A DNA stretch of 64,000 bases from Alcaligenes aquatilis (GTDB taxonomy: Bacteria; Pseudomonadota; Gammaproteobacteria; Burkholderiales; Burkholderiaceae_B). The notes below the pieces were generated by a model. It did not search any database, had not been told where the DNA came from, and worked only from the letters and a program-made list of their open reading frames with translations. Position 1 is the stretch's first letter, and each line of letters opens with the position of its first letter. The stretch spans positions 1,860,001 through 1,924,000 of the forward strand of contig NZ_CP022390.1 in the NCBI RefSeq assembly GCF_003076515.1, in the 5' to 3' direction. The position numbers and the translations under genes are program-made. Of the stretch, positions 1-9,411 are shown one piece after another.

Positions 1-634
1 CCAGGCGCTCGGTACCTTCGCGGGAAACAGGCTTGACACCGATACCGGAAGTATTGGGGAAGCGGATCTTGTTCACGCCCAGAGTGGTTTGCAGGAAGTC
101 GATCAGCTTCTTGGCGCTTTCGGACTCAGCAGCAAATTCGATACCGGCGTAAATGTCTTCGGAGTTCTCGCGGAAAATGACCATTTCGGTCTTTTCTGGC
201 TCACGCACAGGCGAAGGAACACCCTTGAAGTAGCGCACAGGGCGCAGGCAGACGTACAGGTCCAGTTGCTGACGCAGGGCCACGTTCAGGGAACGGATGC
301 CGCCGCCAACGGGGGTGGTCAGAGGGCCTTTGATGGACACGACGTAGTCTTTAACGGCATCCAGAGTTTCTTCTGGCAGCCAGACGTCGGAACCGTACAC
401 CTTGGTGGATTTTTCACCGGCGAACACTTCCATCCATTCGATCTTGCGCTTGCCGCCATACGCTTTGGCAACCGCAGCATCGACCACTTTGATCATGACT
501 GGCGAAATATCCACGCCCGTACCATCACCCTCGATGTAGGGAATAATGGGTTGATCGGGAACATTCAGGGAAAAATCCGCGTTAACTGTAATTTTCTGCC
601 CCGACGCGGGGATCTTGATATGCTGATAGGACAT
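1..634 (-). CDS. icd: NADP-dependent isocitrate dehydrogenase, N-terminal part (runs off left edge)
   Basis: TCA-cycle enzyme that oxidatively decarboxylates isocitrate to 2-oxoglutarate in the cytosol. Only about the first 211 residues are in the window; the usual length is near 418. The start is the ATG at 634-632, giving [15 protein letters not shown]. Residues ~111-122 carry the substrate-loop motif [12 protein letters not shown], and residues ~157-166 hold the [10 protein letters not shown] motif with the isocitrate-binding serine, as in Escherichia coli Icd. The gene is transcribed away from the DUF1841 gene; the shared upstream region holds a long palindrome at 758-785. Identification is firm; the C-terminal half is unseen. 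Confidence 0.95.
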   Translation of the reverse strand, partial: MSYQHIKIPASGQKITVNADFSLNVPDQPIIPYIEGDGTGVDISPVMIKVVDAAVAKAYGGKRKIEWMEVFAGEKSTKVYGSDVWLPEETLDAVKDYVVSIKGPLTTPVGGGIRSLNVALRQQLDLYVCLRPVRYFKGVPSPVREPEKTEMVIFRENSEDIYAGIEFAAESESAKKLIDFLQTTLGVNKIRFPNTSGIGVKPVSREGTERL

Positions 635-757
635 GGATGCTCCAGTTGTGCTCCAATATTAGGGATAGCTAAACACGGAACGCTTTTGCGTTTCCGAAGT
701 CTTATATAAGAGTTTAACTTAATTCGCGCGTATTCAGGCACCTGTAAACTCAAAGCT

Positions 758-785
758 TGTCAAAAATGCTTGCATTCTTGACAAC
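758..785. promoter_or_regulatory. 28-bp imperfect palindrome between icd and the DUF1841 gene
   Basis: The outer arms are TTGTCAA and TTGACAA and the inner arms are ATGC and GCAT, so almost the whole 28 bp is symmetric. It lies in the 267-bp divergent region between icd (start 634) and the gene at 902. TTGACA-like hexamers are embedded in it on both strands, so it could overlap a -35 element. The symmetry is seen directly; an operator role is inferred. Confidence 0.4.
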
Positions 786-901
786 TTATCTATTCTACAC
801 GGCCCCGATGGTGGCTTGTACCAGCCAGTCATTCTCACCGTTTCCCGTAAAATGCGCGCCAAAGATTCGCATTTTCTGACCATTTTTTTCTCGACTCCAC
901 C

Positions 902-1330
902 ATGTTCAACCCCTCTCGCGAGCAGGTTCGCCAATTTTTCATTGAAGCTTGGGACAAACACCAAAGTGGTCATCTGCTGACCGCTCTAGAGACCATGGCA
1001 GTGGATCTGGTACAGCAGCACCCCGAGTACCACGACGATTTACGTAACGCCGATGCCGTCAGTCAGGACTATTCCGTGGAGCAAGGACGCAGCAACCCTT
1101 TCTTGCACCTGTCCATGCACCTGGCCATCAATGAGCAACTGTCGATTGACCAGCCTCCGGGCATCAAGGCAGCGTATCAGCGCTTATTGACCAAGCACGA
1201 TCAGCATGCCGCAGCGCACATCATCATGGAGGCACTGGGCGAGGTGATCTGGGAAGCACAACGTCTGGGCACGCCGCTAAACAATGAGCGCTATATCGAA
1301 TTGATTTTGCGCCACAGCACGCGCGACTAA
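902..1330 (+). CDS. DUF1841 family protein
   Basis: Small cytosolic protein of 142 residues starting MFNPSREQVRQFFIEAW, with no signal peptide or membrane segment. The family (DUF1841) is widespread in beta- and gammaproteobacteria and has no established function. The sequence is mostly helical-looking and rich in His and acidic residues, for example a MHLAINEQLSIDQPPGIK stretch in the middle. It is divergent from icd and convergent with the cytochrome gene that ends 14 bp beyond its stop. The family call is from recognition of the N-terminal and central motifs; no function should be read into it. Confidence 0.8.
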   Translation: MFNPSREQVRQFFIEAWDKHQSGHLLTALETMAVDLVQQHPEYHDDLRNADAVSQDYSVEQGRSNPFLHLSMHLAINEQLSIDQPPGIKAAYQRLLTKHDQHAAAHIIMEALGEVIWEAQRLGTPLNNERYIELILRHSTRD

Positions 1331-1344
1331 CGCCGCAAGCAGCT

Positions 1345-1713
1345 TTACTTCCTATGGCTCAAGGGGCCGGGCTGACGCGACAGCCACACGGAAATACTGT
1401 CAATATCCGCTTGGCTCATGGTGTTGGCCATCGCTCCCATGATCGCGTTCTTGCGAATATTGGACGTTGCCGGCGCTCCGGCCTGCCCACGCTTGTACGC
1501 CATCAAGGTCTGACGTAAATAATCCGCATGCTGGCCAGCCAGAATGGGATACTCCGGATTCAAGGGCGTTTTCGCATCCTCGCCATGACAGGAGGCACAA
1601 TTCAGGTTCTTCCAGGCTTGTCCGCCTGCATTGACCAAATCGTCAGCAGCCATTGCCTGACCGCCCCCTGCGGCCATCAGCCCCATTGCCACCAGTAAGA
1701 CTGTTTTTCTCAT
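1345..1713 (-). CDS. periplasmic c-type cytochrome (monohaem, class I)
   Basis: Electron carrier of about 122 residues. The start ATG at 1713-1711 is chosen because GGGAGG sits 5 bases upstream and gives a clean signal peptide (MRKTVLLVAMGLMAAGGGQAMA). The haem-binding motif CASCH follows in the first third, and a downstream NAIMGAMANTM segment offers methionines for the sixth iron ligand. It follows the second cytochrome gene by 16 bp, so the two form an operon, and it converges on the DUF1841 gene. The physiological partner is unknown. It resembles small cytochrome c553/c4-half type proteins. Confidence 0.85.
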   Translation of the reverse strand: MRKTVLLVAMGLMAAGGGQAMAADDLVNAGGQAWKNLNCASCHGEDAKTPLNPEYPILAGQHADYLRQTLMAYKRGQAGAPATSNIRKNAIMGAMANTMSQADIDSISVWLSRQPGPLSHRK

Positions 1714-1729
1714 ACGTACCTCCCCGTCC

Positions 1730-2086
1730 TTAAGGTTTGTTGCCCGCGTAATACGCGGCAATGTCCGCCATGTCCTGTTCGGACAAGCTCAGCGCAATGG
1801 CTTGCATGGTGGGGAAGGTTCGAGCACCGCTGGCATACTCCTTGAGCGCCGCTTCTATATACGCAGCACCCTGCCCGGCAATCATGGGAACGTGATAGAC
1901 CTCGGGAAAGCTGGCCTTGTAACCGGGCAAGCCATGACAGCCTATACACATGGAGATCTTGTCGCGCGCCGCCTCGGGATTGGCCTTGATCGGCTCGGAA
2001 TCCTGCGCCTGGGCTGCCCAGGGCAGACAGGAGCTGGAGGCCAGAAGAAAGAAAGAGACACACCGCTTCATTTGCAACTTCATCAT
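1730..2086 (-). CDS. periplasmic c-type cytochrome (monohaem, class I)
   Basis: About 118 residues with an N-terminal signal peptide ending near PWAAQAQ, a CIGCH haem-binding motif at residues ~47-51 and a downstream TFPTMQ segment that could supply the axial methionine. It is first in a two-gene cytochrome operon reading toward 1345, and divergent from the MoxR gene at 2304. Two or three in-frame ATGs lie within the first six codons and none has a strong ribosome site, so the exact start is uncertain by a few residues. The pair may together mimic a dihaem cytochrome c4; this is inference. Confidence 0.85.
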   Translation of the reverse strand: MMKLQMKRCVSFFLLASSSCLPWAAQAQDSEPIKANPEAARDKISMCIGCHGLPGYKASFPEVYHVPMIAGQGAAYIEAALKEYASGARTFPTMQAIALSLSEQDMADIAAYYAGNKP

Positions 2087-2303
2087 CGCTATTCGCTTTG
2101 TCGTGGAGTTGAAAACGGTCCGGGTCAGGCTCTGCGTCTATTGCAGCAAAAGGTGAATCAACGCGACACCTGGCTCTGTGATGCTGACCGACGAGTACTG
2201 AGACGATTGTATGATAATTGCCAAGGATGACTGATACTAGTATTTATACCCGAGTTTCTATTCTTGACAGATCAACATTTTAAGTACAAGTTTGAGCCGA
2301 TTT

Positions 2304-3161
2304 ATGACTACTACGACCCGTTTTGAAGGCACCGACCAGTACGTTGCCACCGATGATTTGAAGCTGGCCGTCAACGCCGCTTTGACGCTACAACGTCCTT
2401 TGCTGATCAAAGGCGAGCCGGGTACCGGCAAGACACTGCTCGCCCTGGAAGTGGCCCGTGCCCTGGGACGTCCCCTGCTGCAATGGCATATCAAGTCCAC
2501 CACCAAAGCGCATCAGGGTCTGTATGAATATGACGCGGTCTCGCGTCTGCGCGACTCCCAATTGGGCGATGAGAAAGTCCACGATATCGGCAACTACATT
2601 GTGCAAGGCACCTTGTGGCAAGCCTTCGAGTCCGAGGAGCCCACCGTCGTTCTGATCGACGAAATCGACAAGGCCGATATCGAGTTCCCCAATGACTTGC
2701 TGCAGGAACTGGACCGCATGGAGTTTCATGTCTATGAGACTCGCCAGACCGTCAAGGCGCGCCACCGCCCATTGATCATCATCACGTCCAATAACGAAAA
2801 AGATCTGCCTGACGCCTTCCTGCGCCGCTGTTTCTTTCATTACATCCGCTTCCCGGAGCGCGAGACCATGGAACAGATTGTGGCCGTGCACTATCCCAAC
2901 CTGCGCAGCGACATCCTGTCCAGCGCCCTAGATACCTTCTTTGCCCTGCGCGATGTCCCTGGCTTGAAGAAAAAACCCTCCACCTCGGAATTTCTGGACT
3001 GGCTGCGTCTGCTACTGGCTAACGACATTCCGGCCGATGCCCTGCATGAGCTGGATGAAGGCCTGCCCCCCATGGCCGGTGCCTTGCTGAAAAACGAACA
3101 AGACTTGTCCTTGATGCAGCGTCTGGCCGCCATGAGCCAACGCAGCCAGCGCCGGAGCTGA
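2304..3161 (+). CDS. MoxR-family AAA+ ATPase
   Basis: Chaperone-like AAA+ ATPase of about 285 residues that typically works with a VWA-domain partner to mature or insert cofactors into enzyme complexes. Walker A is GEPGTGKT near residue 40, Walker B is VVLIDEIDKAD near residue 115, and a sensor-1-like IIITSNNEKDLPDAFLRR follows. The ATG at 2304 is preferred over an in-frame TTG at 2292. The gene is followed after 1 bp by a GNAT gene and then a CoxE-like VWA gene, which makes the usual MoxR/VWA pair. The client enzyme is not evident from the neighbours. Confidence 0.9.
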   Translation: MTTTTRFEGTDQYVATDDLKLAVNAALTLQRPLLIKGEPGTGKTLLALEVARALGRPLLQWHIKSTTKAHQGLYEYDAVSRLRDSQLGDEKVHDIGNYIVQGTLWQAFESEEPTVVLIDEIDKADIEFPNDLLQELDRMEFHVYETRQTVKARHRPLIIITSNNEKDLPDAFLRRCFFHYIRFPERETMEQIVAVHYPNLRSDILSSALDTFFALRDVPGLKKKPSTSEFLDWLRLLLANDIPADALHELDEGLPPMAGALLKNEQDLSLMQRLAAMSQRSQRRS

Positions 3162-3162
3162 T

Positions 3163-3783
3163 ATGCAAACAAGCGCTTTTTCCCAGCCACTGGCTCCCTT
3201 GACGCTGCAAGGATGGGGCGTGCGTCTGGAGCCTTTGCAACTGGCGCATGTGAAATTGCTGGAAGCGGCTGCGGCCGATGGCGAACTTTGGAATGTGCGT
3301 GTGACCAGCGTCCCCGCCCCCGGCCAGACCCAGGACTATGTCAATAAAGCTCTGGACGGTCTGGAACAGGGCCATATGCTGCCCTTTCTGGTATGGGACC
3401 TGAGCACAGACCGAGCTGTCGGCACCACGCGTTATCACGACATTATTGCGCCAGTGGGCCGCCTGGAAATCGGCTACACCTGGTATGCTCGCAGCGCCCA
3501 GCGCAGCCACGTCAATACCGCGACCAAGCTGCTCTTGCTGCAACATGCTTTCGAGACCTTGGGAGCTGGCGTCGTAGGCTGGCGTACCGACCACCTGAAC
3601 TTCCAATCCCAGCAAGCCATCACCCGCCTGGGAGCTCGTTTCGACGGACGAGTTCGCCACCATGCTATGCGCCGCGACGGCACGATACGCGACACCCTGT
3701 TCTACAGCCTGATGGCAGGCGAGTGGCCGGATGTCCGCGCCCACTTGCTGGACAAACTAAGGCAGCACGGCCATGTTGCTTGA
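3163..3783 (+). CDS. GNAT-family N-acetyltransferase (RimJ/RimL type)
   Basis: Putative acetyl-CoA-dependent acetyltransferase of 206 residues. The C-terminal part has the RimL-like pattern with an acetyl-CoA binding helix (RSHVNTATKLLLLQHAFETL) followed by RTDHLNFQSQQAITRLGARF, where Asn and the Ala-Ile-x-x-Leu-Gly-Ala series are typical. GGAGCTGAT overlaps the end of the MoxR gene and serves as ribosome site. It overlaps the next gene by 11 bp, so it is translated within a MoxR-GNAT-VWA operon. The substrate is unknown; detoxification or N-terminal acetylation are both possible. Confidence 0.85.
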   Translation: MQTSAFSQPLAPLTLQGWGVRLEPLQLAHVKLLEAAAADGELWNVRVTSVPAPGQTQDYVNKALDGLEQGHMLPFLVWDLSTDRAVGTTRYHDIIAPVGRLEIGYTWYARSAQRSHVNTATKLLLLQHAFETLGAGVVGWRTDHLNFQSQQAITRLGARFDGRVRHHAMRRDGTIRDTLFYSLMAGEWPDVRAHLLDKLRQHGHVA

Positions 3784-4945
3784 TTTCTTCTACCACCTGC
3801 GCGAGCGCGGCCTGCCGGTTTCCATTCAGGAACACCTGACGCTGCTGGACGCATTGTGCAAAGGGATCATGCCCCCCACGCTGGACGATTTTTACCATCT
3901 GTCCAGACTGGTGCTGATCAAGGACGAAACCCTTTACGACCGCTTTGATTTGGCCTTTGGTGAGTTCTATCAGCCACAGTTGGAGGCGCTGGCCAAGGAC
4001 AAGACCTTGCCCGAGGACTGGCTACGCAAAACACTGACCCGCAACCTGACACCTGAACAGAAAGCTGCATTGGAAAAGCATGGGCTGGAAAAACTGCTGG
4101 AGATGTTCAAGGAACGTCTGAACGAACAGCAAGGGCGACATGCGGGCGGCAGCAAATGGATTGGCACGGGTGGCTCCTCACCGTTTGGACATGGTGGCTA
4201 TCACCCCGAAGGGATCCGTATCGGCGGCCCCTCTGCAGGAAACCGTACCGCCATCAAGGTCTGGGAAAAGCGCGAGTTCGTGGATTACGACGACCAGCAA
4301 GAGCTGGGCACACGCAACTTCAAAATGGCGTTGCGACGCCTGCGCCGCTTTGCCCGCCAGGGCGCCCCCACCGAGCTGGATCTGGACAGCACCATACGCG
4401 AGACAGCTCGCAATGCCGGCATGCTGGATCTACACATGCAGGCCGAGCGACAAAACCGGGTCAATGTGCTGATGCTACTGGATATTGGCGGCAGCATGGA
4501 TGACCACATCGCCCAGGTAGAATCCCTGTTCTCGGCTGCACGCTCTGAATTCAAGCACCTGGAAGCGTATTACTTCCATAACTGCGTGTATGAATCAGTC
4601 TGGCGGAACAATGCTCGCCGTCAAAGCGAGAGGCTGGATACCTGGGATTTGCTGCGCAAGTACAACGAGGACTGGCGCATCATTATCGTAGGCGATGCCA
4701 CCATGAGTCCTTACGAGATCATGGCTCCAGGTGGTTCTGTTGAGCACTACAACAAGGAAACCGGCGCAGCCTGGCTGCAAAGGCTGAACGATCACTGGCC
4801 ACGTATCGCCTGGCTCAACCCGGAACCGCAGGCTTATTGGCCGTATCGACAATCCATCGCCATCATTCAGAACCTGATGTCCGACCATATGTACCCCGTT
4901 ACCAGCGCAGGGCTGGAAGAGGCGATGCGTTACTTGTCGCGCTAA
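3773..4945 (+). CDS. VWA domain-containing CoxE-like protein
   Basis: Protein of 390 residues and likely partner of the MoxR ATPase. The N-terminal ~220 residues are helical and charged (MLLDFFYHLRERGLPVS start) with a Gly-rich insert around residues 120-155 (GGSKWIGTGGSSPFGHGGYH). The C-terminal half is a von Willebrand A domain whose MIDAS-like motif reads DIGGSMDDH, so the second position of the usual DxSxS is Gly. There is no signal peptide, so it is cytosolic. It is the last gene of the operon; a hairpin terminator follows at 5043-5081. Confidence 0.85.
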   Translation: MLLDFFYHLRERGLPVSIQEHLTLLDALCKGIMPPTLDDFYHLSRLVLIKDETLYDRFDLAFGEFYQPQLEALAKDKTLPEDWLRKTLTRNLTPEQKAALEKHGLEKLLEMFKERLNEQQGRHAGGSKWIGTGGSSPFGHGGYHPEGIRIGGPSAGNRTAIKVWEKREFVDYDDQQELGTRNFKMALRRLRRFARQGAPTELDLDSTIRETARNAGMLDLHMQAERQNRVNVLMLLDIGGSMDDHIAQVESLFSAARSEFKHLEAYYFHNCVYESVWRNNARRQSERLDTWDLLRKYNEDWRIIIVGDATMSPYEIMAPGGSVEHYNKETGAAWLQRLNDHWPRIAWLNPEPQAYWPYRQSIAIIQNLMSDHMYPVTSAGLEEAMRYLSR

Positions 4946-5042
4946 ACAACCACCTTCTGTTCGACGACGGACAGGAAATCAACACCCGAGGCGCCAAAGA
5001 CAAGGGCATAAGGTCAGCCAAGGGCGCTTTCCCTTCAGACAT

Positions 5043-5081
5043 AAAAAAACCCGCACAGTTACAAAACTGCTGCGGGTTTTT
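5043..5081. terminator. bidirectional rho-independent terminator
   Basis: AAACCCGC and CAGTT pair with AACTG and GCGGGTTT across a short loop, flanked by A-run and T-run. It lies between the convergent VWA gene and the DUF2968 lipoprotein gene and can serve both strands. Confidence 0.85.
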
Positions 5082-5100
5082 CATCACGCTTTTCAAGCCA

Positions 5101-5820
5101 TCAACGCCCTTTCTGACGCTGCAACATCCCAGCGCGCTGCTTCTCCAACTCATTGATCTGACGCTGCAATTCACGCAGCTGCTCACGGGCTTCACGTTCC
5201 TGCTCGGCCAGAGCCTGAGCTTCACGGCGGGACTCTTCACGCTGGGCGATGGCCAAAGCTTCTTGCTGACGCTGCAAAGCCAGATCGTTTTGCAAAACAG
5301 TCAACTGGTCCGCGCTTTCATTCAATTTCTTTTCAGCATCAGCCACTTCGGCCTGCAGCTTGATGCGCTCCAGATCAGCGGCGGCATAGTCTACCGTGTC
5401 CTGACGGTACTGGGTGTACATACGCTCGGCCAGGGATTCGTCGGTGGTCTTGAACACACGCCAGAATTCACGCTGCTGAAACAGGGCCACGTAATACGTC
5501 ATGCTCTCGGCAGAGAACAGCAAGCTGGCACCAAAACGACCGTTATAGGCGGTACGCAGCTCTTGGACGGCACGCGCCTGAATCAACTGCTGCAACTGGG
5601 CCACTGTGGTGTTCTGATAGGCCGGAGCCGGAGCGGGTGCCGGTGTAGGGGCCACTTCCGGCGAAGCGACAGGCGCCACTTCCTGGACATCTTGCTCTTG
5701 AGTTTGCGCCACTACAGGCCGCTCTGGCTCCTGCACCAAAGACATCGAGCTGCACCCTGACAATAAAAAAAGTCCTCCCAAGGACAGCAACGCCGCCGTC
5801 TTCTGACTAAGGTTCACCAT
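5101..5820 (-). CDS. DUF2968-like coiled-coil lipoprotein
   Basis: Lipoprotein of about 239 residues. The ATG at 5820 is preferred because AAGGG lies 6 bases upstream and it places the lipobox LLSGC at residues ~18-22. A Pro/Ala-rich linker (~residues 35-65) leads to a globular part with YNGRFGASLLF and MTYYVALFQQREFWRVF, which I recognise as the DUF2968 pattern seen in Burkholderiales. The last ~110 residues are a long Glu/Gln/Arg-rich coiled coil. The gene follows the sigma54 activator at the end of the tad locus after 61 bp and shares its strand. A role in pilus or envelope biogenesis is inference from position only. Confidence 0.7.
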   Translation of the reverse strand: MVNLSQKTAALLSLGGLFLLSGCSSMSLVQEPERPVVAQTQEQDVQEVAPVASPEVAPTPAPAPAPAYQNTTVAQLQQLIQARAVQELRTAYNGRFGASLLFSAESMTYYVALFQQREFWRVFKTTDESLAERMYTQYRQDTVDYAAADLERIKLQAEVADAEKKLNESADQLTVLQNDLALQRQQEALAIAQREESRREAQALAEQEREAREQLRELQRQINELEKQRAGMLQRQKGR

Positions 5821-5881
5821 ACCCATCCCTTGATAATCCATTTTTTTGTGTTTAGCTTGATACACAGAATCAGCCCGTATT

Positions 5882-7285
5882 CTAAACGCGCGTTGTCGCA
5901 TCTTGTGCCTTTATGTTGAATTTGCGCATCTTTTCCCACAAGACTTTGCGAGAAATTCCTAATACAGCAGCCGTATCCTGGCGTCGCCAGTTCTGCGTAT
6001 CCAGAACATTGATAATGCGAGCGCGCTCCTCCTGCTCCTGCGCACTCAGACTGATGACCGGCTCGGGCCGCTCCAAAATAGGCGCCCCTTCAGGCAAAGC
6101 CATGGCCGGAGCCATCACCGGGGCGTTAAAGCGTTCCAGCACTTGTCGCAGTTGTACCGACTCCCAGGCACCGAACTGTTTACTCATGACAGCAACACGT
6201 TCAACCAGATTAGCCAGTTCCCGCACATTACCGTTAAAGCGCATGTTGCCTACGGCATCCAGCACCCATTGCGGAATATCTTCAACGTCACACTCCAGCG
6301 CCTGTTCCAGCAAGGCGCAGAAAATAGCGATCTTTTCCTGAGAGCCGCGCTGCTCCAGGTTCGGAATCAGCAGCTCAACCACGGCCAGACGGTAATACAG
6401 ATCAGCGCGAAACTGACCCTGCTGCACCAAACCCAAGAGGTTTTTATTGGTGGCCGCGACCATACGAAAATCGACCGGGATCTGTTGCGTCGACCCCAGG
6501 CGCGTCACGCAGCGCTGCTCCAGAACGCGCAGTAGTTTGACCTGTTGATGCAAGGGCAAATCCCCGATTTCGTCCAGGAACAGGGTGCCTTGATCTGCCT
6601 GCTCGAAATAGCCTTTATGAGCGCCAATTGCGCCCGTAAAGGCCCCTTTCGCATGGCCGAAGAAATGAGCCTCGAACAAACCCTCGGGCACTGCCCCGCA
6701 GTTCACCGGAACGAAAGGGCCTTGGGCACGTGAGGAGCGCTCGTGCAACAGTTGGGCAATACGCTCTTTACCCACGCCTGTTTCGCCATGAATCAGCACA
6801 CTGGCCCCGCTATCGGCGTACATATCCGCCTCAGCAATCAAGGCTCGCATCACAGGCGAGACGGCAACTAATGGCTGAGGGCCACCCTGCCCTTCACGCT
6901 CGACCTGTGCGGTCAAGCCGGCCAACTTGGCAACCAGGGTACGCAACTCGGCCTGACTGAAAGAAAGCGGCAAAGTATAGGAGTACGCCGACGGGTAAAA
7001 ACGGGGGTCATAGCCCCGGTTCTCCGAAGCGACCCAGATCACCGGAATGGCATGCTCAACCAGCCATTGGTGCTGCTCAAAACGCCCCTGGGCCATCACA
7101 CTGACAGACACCAAAGCAACCGCATGACGCGTGGGATGACGCTCGGCGTCCAGCACCAAGGAAGGCTCTACGCGCATGACCGCTACCGAACTGGGCTCCA
7201 TGGCACGCTCAGCGCGCGTCACCAGATCGGAGCTGCCCTCCCAGACGTATAAAACAGGTTCATTACCCATAAAGCTGACACTCAT
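5882..7285 (-). CDS. sigma54-dependent transcriptional activator with degenerate receiver-like domain
   Basis: Enhancer-binding protein of about 467 residues. Residues ~1-125 fold like a response-regulator receiver by pattern, but the acidic pair after the first strand is replaced by VLYVWEG, the phospho-acceptor position sits in VALVSVSV with Ser, and the conserved Lys is lost in YTLPLS. The AAA+ domain is intact: Walker A GETGVGKE (~167-174), GAFTGA (~214-219), Walker [10 protein letters not shown] and the arginine finger region RADLYYRL. A Fis-type helix-turn-helix ends the protein ([17 protein letters not shown]). The ATG at 7285 is chosen over upstream codons. It overlaps no gene but starts 21 bp after the tadG stop, so it is probably the last or near-last gene of the tad operon. 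Targets may include tad itself and the two sigma54 promoters at 22348 and 24986. Confidence 0.92.
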   Translation of the reverse strand: MSVSFMGNEPVLYVWEGSSDLVTRAERAMEPSSVAVMRVEPSLVLDAERHPTRHAVALVSVSVMAQGRFEQHQWLVEHAIPVIWVASENRGYDPRFYPSAYSYTLPLSFSQAELRTLVAKLAGLTAQVEREGQGGPQPLVAVSPVMRALIAEADMYADSGASVLIHGETGVGKERIAQLLHERSSRAQGPFVPVNCGAVPEGLFEAHFFGHAKGAFTGAIGAHKGYFEQADQGTLFLDEIGDLPLHQQVKLLRVLEQRCVTRLGSTQQIPVDFRMVAATNKNLLGLVQQGQFRADLYYRLAVVELLIPNLEQRGSQEKIAIFCALLEQALECDVEDIPQWVLDAVGNMRFNGNVRELANLVERVAVMSKQFGAWESVQLRQVLERFNAPVMAPAMALPEGAPILERPEPVISLSAQEQEERARIINVLDTQNWRRQDTAAVLGISRKVLWEKMRKFNIKAQDATTRV

Positions 7286-7305
7286 TGCTGTGTTCGCCTC
7301 CCGCC

Positions 7306-9378
7306 CTATTGCACCAGATAGGCAGTACCACACTGCACATCGTGAAGTTTCACATCAGCCTCGACCAGACTCAGGCCCAGCAGCTTTAGCAACCCCTCCA
7401 GCAGCGCACTCAAACCTTGCAACACAGGGTCCAACAAAGCGACGACCAGACTTAATACGGCACCGACCAGGTTGGAGTCTTTAAAGACCAATACCTCGAC
7501 CGCACCTGTCCGGCACTCGCGCATCGCTTGCTGACCACCAATACCACCGATCACGCAGGCCAGATCACTCAAGGGCGCACCCAGCAAGGTGGTCAGCAAA
7601 TTATCGACAAAGCCCAGAGTTCCGCCCAGCACACCAATTAAGCCGTTCTGGCTCATGGTTCGAGACAATTGCTCCATGCGCTCCTTGGACCAGTTCATCT
7701 CGTTCACAACAGCCGACACTGATCGACCTGCCCCATCCCCCACCAGACTTTCTGCCATCTGACGCTTGCCGGATGCACCGCTCCATGGGGTGTTCAACAA
7801 ATCACCAAGAATGCCGGAAAGAACGGCATCAGAGAGCAGACGCACACTACGGGACAGGTCCAGTTGAGTGGCATTGACAGTCGCTTCCGAAGGCTCGCCC
7901 GGAGGTGCCGTCAGCGTCACGTGAACCGGATCTTTGGTATCAATCAGGGGTAAGGTCACTTTGGCCGTCAAGGGCAAAATACCCAGCACGTTAATGATGC
8001 GGTGACGCTGAATATCCCCAAAGGACTCATCCTTGCAACTGTTGCTGGTCGAGAAGAAATCCGAATGCGGAAATTTGCCCAGACACACGTTCACCAAGGA
8101 GGAACTGACCGCAATGGTGGCCTGATTCTCGGCAATCGGAGCGCGGCAGATATTCACCAGTTCGCCAGAGGCCTGGGACAATTCGATAATGACCGGCAGG
8201 CTGACTTCCGTCCCCAGGATTTTCAAAATCGGGCCTGCCAGCGGAATCTTGGAGGTATCCAGATTCAGATAAACACGTACACCTGCCGAATTCGCTTTAG
8301 TGCCTACCCCGCCCATGGCAATACTAGGCGGCTCTACGATCCGTACTCGCAAATCCAGGGCATTATTGAACATATCGGTCAAACCGGCTGGCAGCGCCGT
8401 CAGGTTCAGATCGATCAGGTTCTGACCATTGGCCACCACCAAACCGGTGTTGACCAATTGCAGCACATCCAGATTCACATTCAAGGCCGACAGAGGATCC
8501 ACACCATTGATCAGGGCCAAGATACCGCCATCCCCCAGCAGCTTGATCGGCAAATCCAGGGGGCCGACACCCAGCAGCAAGCGAATATAGTCCTGTAAGG
8601 CGCCAACATCCAGACCCAGTGTTTTTTGCTGATCCAGCAAATCCAGACTGGCACTTAGCAAATCAGCCAAGGTCAGTTGTTCCAGTTGCGCCAACTCCTG
8701 CGGCGTTCCGACACCGGCAATGACAGTGGCAGGCAATCCCAGGGCTTTCAACAAACCGGAAGGCGTAATTTTGGCATTGACCAGACCGGCTGAGTCCAGC
8801 ACCGTCAATTGATCCGGACGCAGACCTACGCCGCGCAGCAGGTTATAGACCAGGCCATTGCGTTTTAAGGACAGCAATCGACTGCCCACGGAAAAGGTCG
8901 CAACCGGCTCGCTGTTCTTGGCAGTGGCAACCGCTTCGATCACCGAGGAGGTGAAAAAGGGAAACAAGGAAGGGGGTTGATAACTCAAGTGGACGCGCAC
9001 CGAGTCAGCGGGCAAGGCCGGCACGAAGCGCTGGGTCGGGTCACTTTGGTTGCTGTTCCATTGACCACAAAGGACTTTGGCGCCATCGCCCGTCAAACCC
9101 GCCGCAGGCGAATCGGGTTGGCTACGCAGGCTGAACCTGGCCATGTTCTCACCTTGCTGACAGCCCAGTGCATCCCCAGAACCCAGGGCCTGCGCCCCCG
9201 CCAAGGCAGCCAGGTCAGCCGCGTTTTGCAGCCCCCGCTTCACATGGAAGTTATGTCCCAGGTGCGCCGCCCCCAGCAGCACCAGCCCCACCAGCAAAGC
9301 TGCAGCCGCAGGCACAATAATGGAACCTTGCTGCTTGTGTGCCTGCTCGTTTTGGGTTCGAGTTATTCCCCATTTCAT
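7306..9378 (-). CDS. tadG: TadG-like Flp pilus assembly protein
   Basis: Large membrane-anchored exported protein of 690 residues. Near the N-terminus a hydrophobic segment (~residues 22-42, [20 protein letters not shown]) is followed by [18 protein letters not shown], the signature of TadE/TadG-like minor pilins. The remainder is periplasmic, rich in Leu and Ala, and ends with a hydrophobic Leu-rich segment. The start ATG at 9378 has AGGAGAGCG upstream. It lies between the DUF3613 gene and the sigma54 activator in the tad operon. It is longer than many TadG proteins and the C-terminal half has no feature I can name. Confidence 0.85.
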   Translation of the reverse strand: MKWGITRTQNEQAHKQQGSIIVPAAAALLVGLVLLGAAHLGHNFHVKRGLQNAADLAALAGAQALGSGDALGCQQGENMARFSLRSQPDSPAAGLTGDGAKVLCGQWNSNQSDPTQRFVPALPADSVRVHLSYQPPSLFPFFTSSVIEAVATAKNSEPVATFSVGSRLLSLKRNGLVYNLLRGVGLRPDQLTVLDSAGLVNAKITPSGLLKALGLPATVIAGVGTPQELAQLEQLTLADLLSASLDLLDQQKTLGLDVGALQDYIRLLLGVGPLDLPIKLLGDGGILALINGVDPLSALNVNLDVLQLVNTGLVVANGQNLIDLNLTALPAGLTDMFNNALDLRVRIVEPPSIAMGGVGTKANSAGVRVYLNLDTSKIPLAGPILKILGTEVSLPVIIELSQASGELVNICRAPIAENQATIAVSSSLVNVCLGKFPHSDFFSTSNSCKDESFGDIQRHRIINVLGILPLTAKVTLPLIDTKDPVHVTLTAPPGEPSEATVNATQLDLSRSVRLLSDAVLSGILGDLLNTPWSGASGKRQMAESLVGDGAGRSVSAVVNEMNWSKERMEQLSRTMSQNGLIGVLGGTLGFVDNLLTTLLGAPLSDLACVIGGIGGQQAMRECRTGAVEVLVFKDSNLVGAVLSLVVALLDPVLQGLSALLEGLLKLLGLSLVEADVKLHDVQCGTAYLVQ

Positions 9379-9411
9379 CTCGCTCTCCTGGCCTGCTCCA
9401 GCCCTATAGGC

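Noticed and set aside
89..709. 621-bp plus-strand open frame over icd
   Set aside because: Antisense to a clearly conserved enzyme; high GC third positions keep the shadow frame open.
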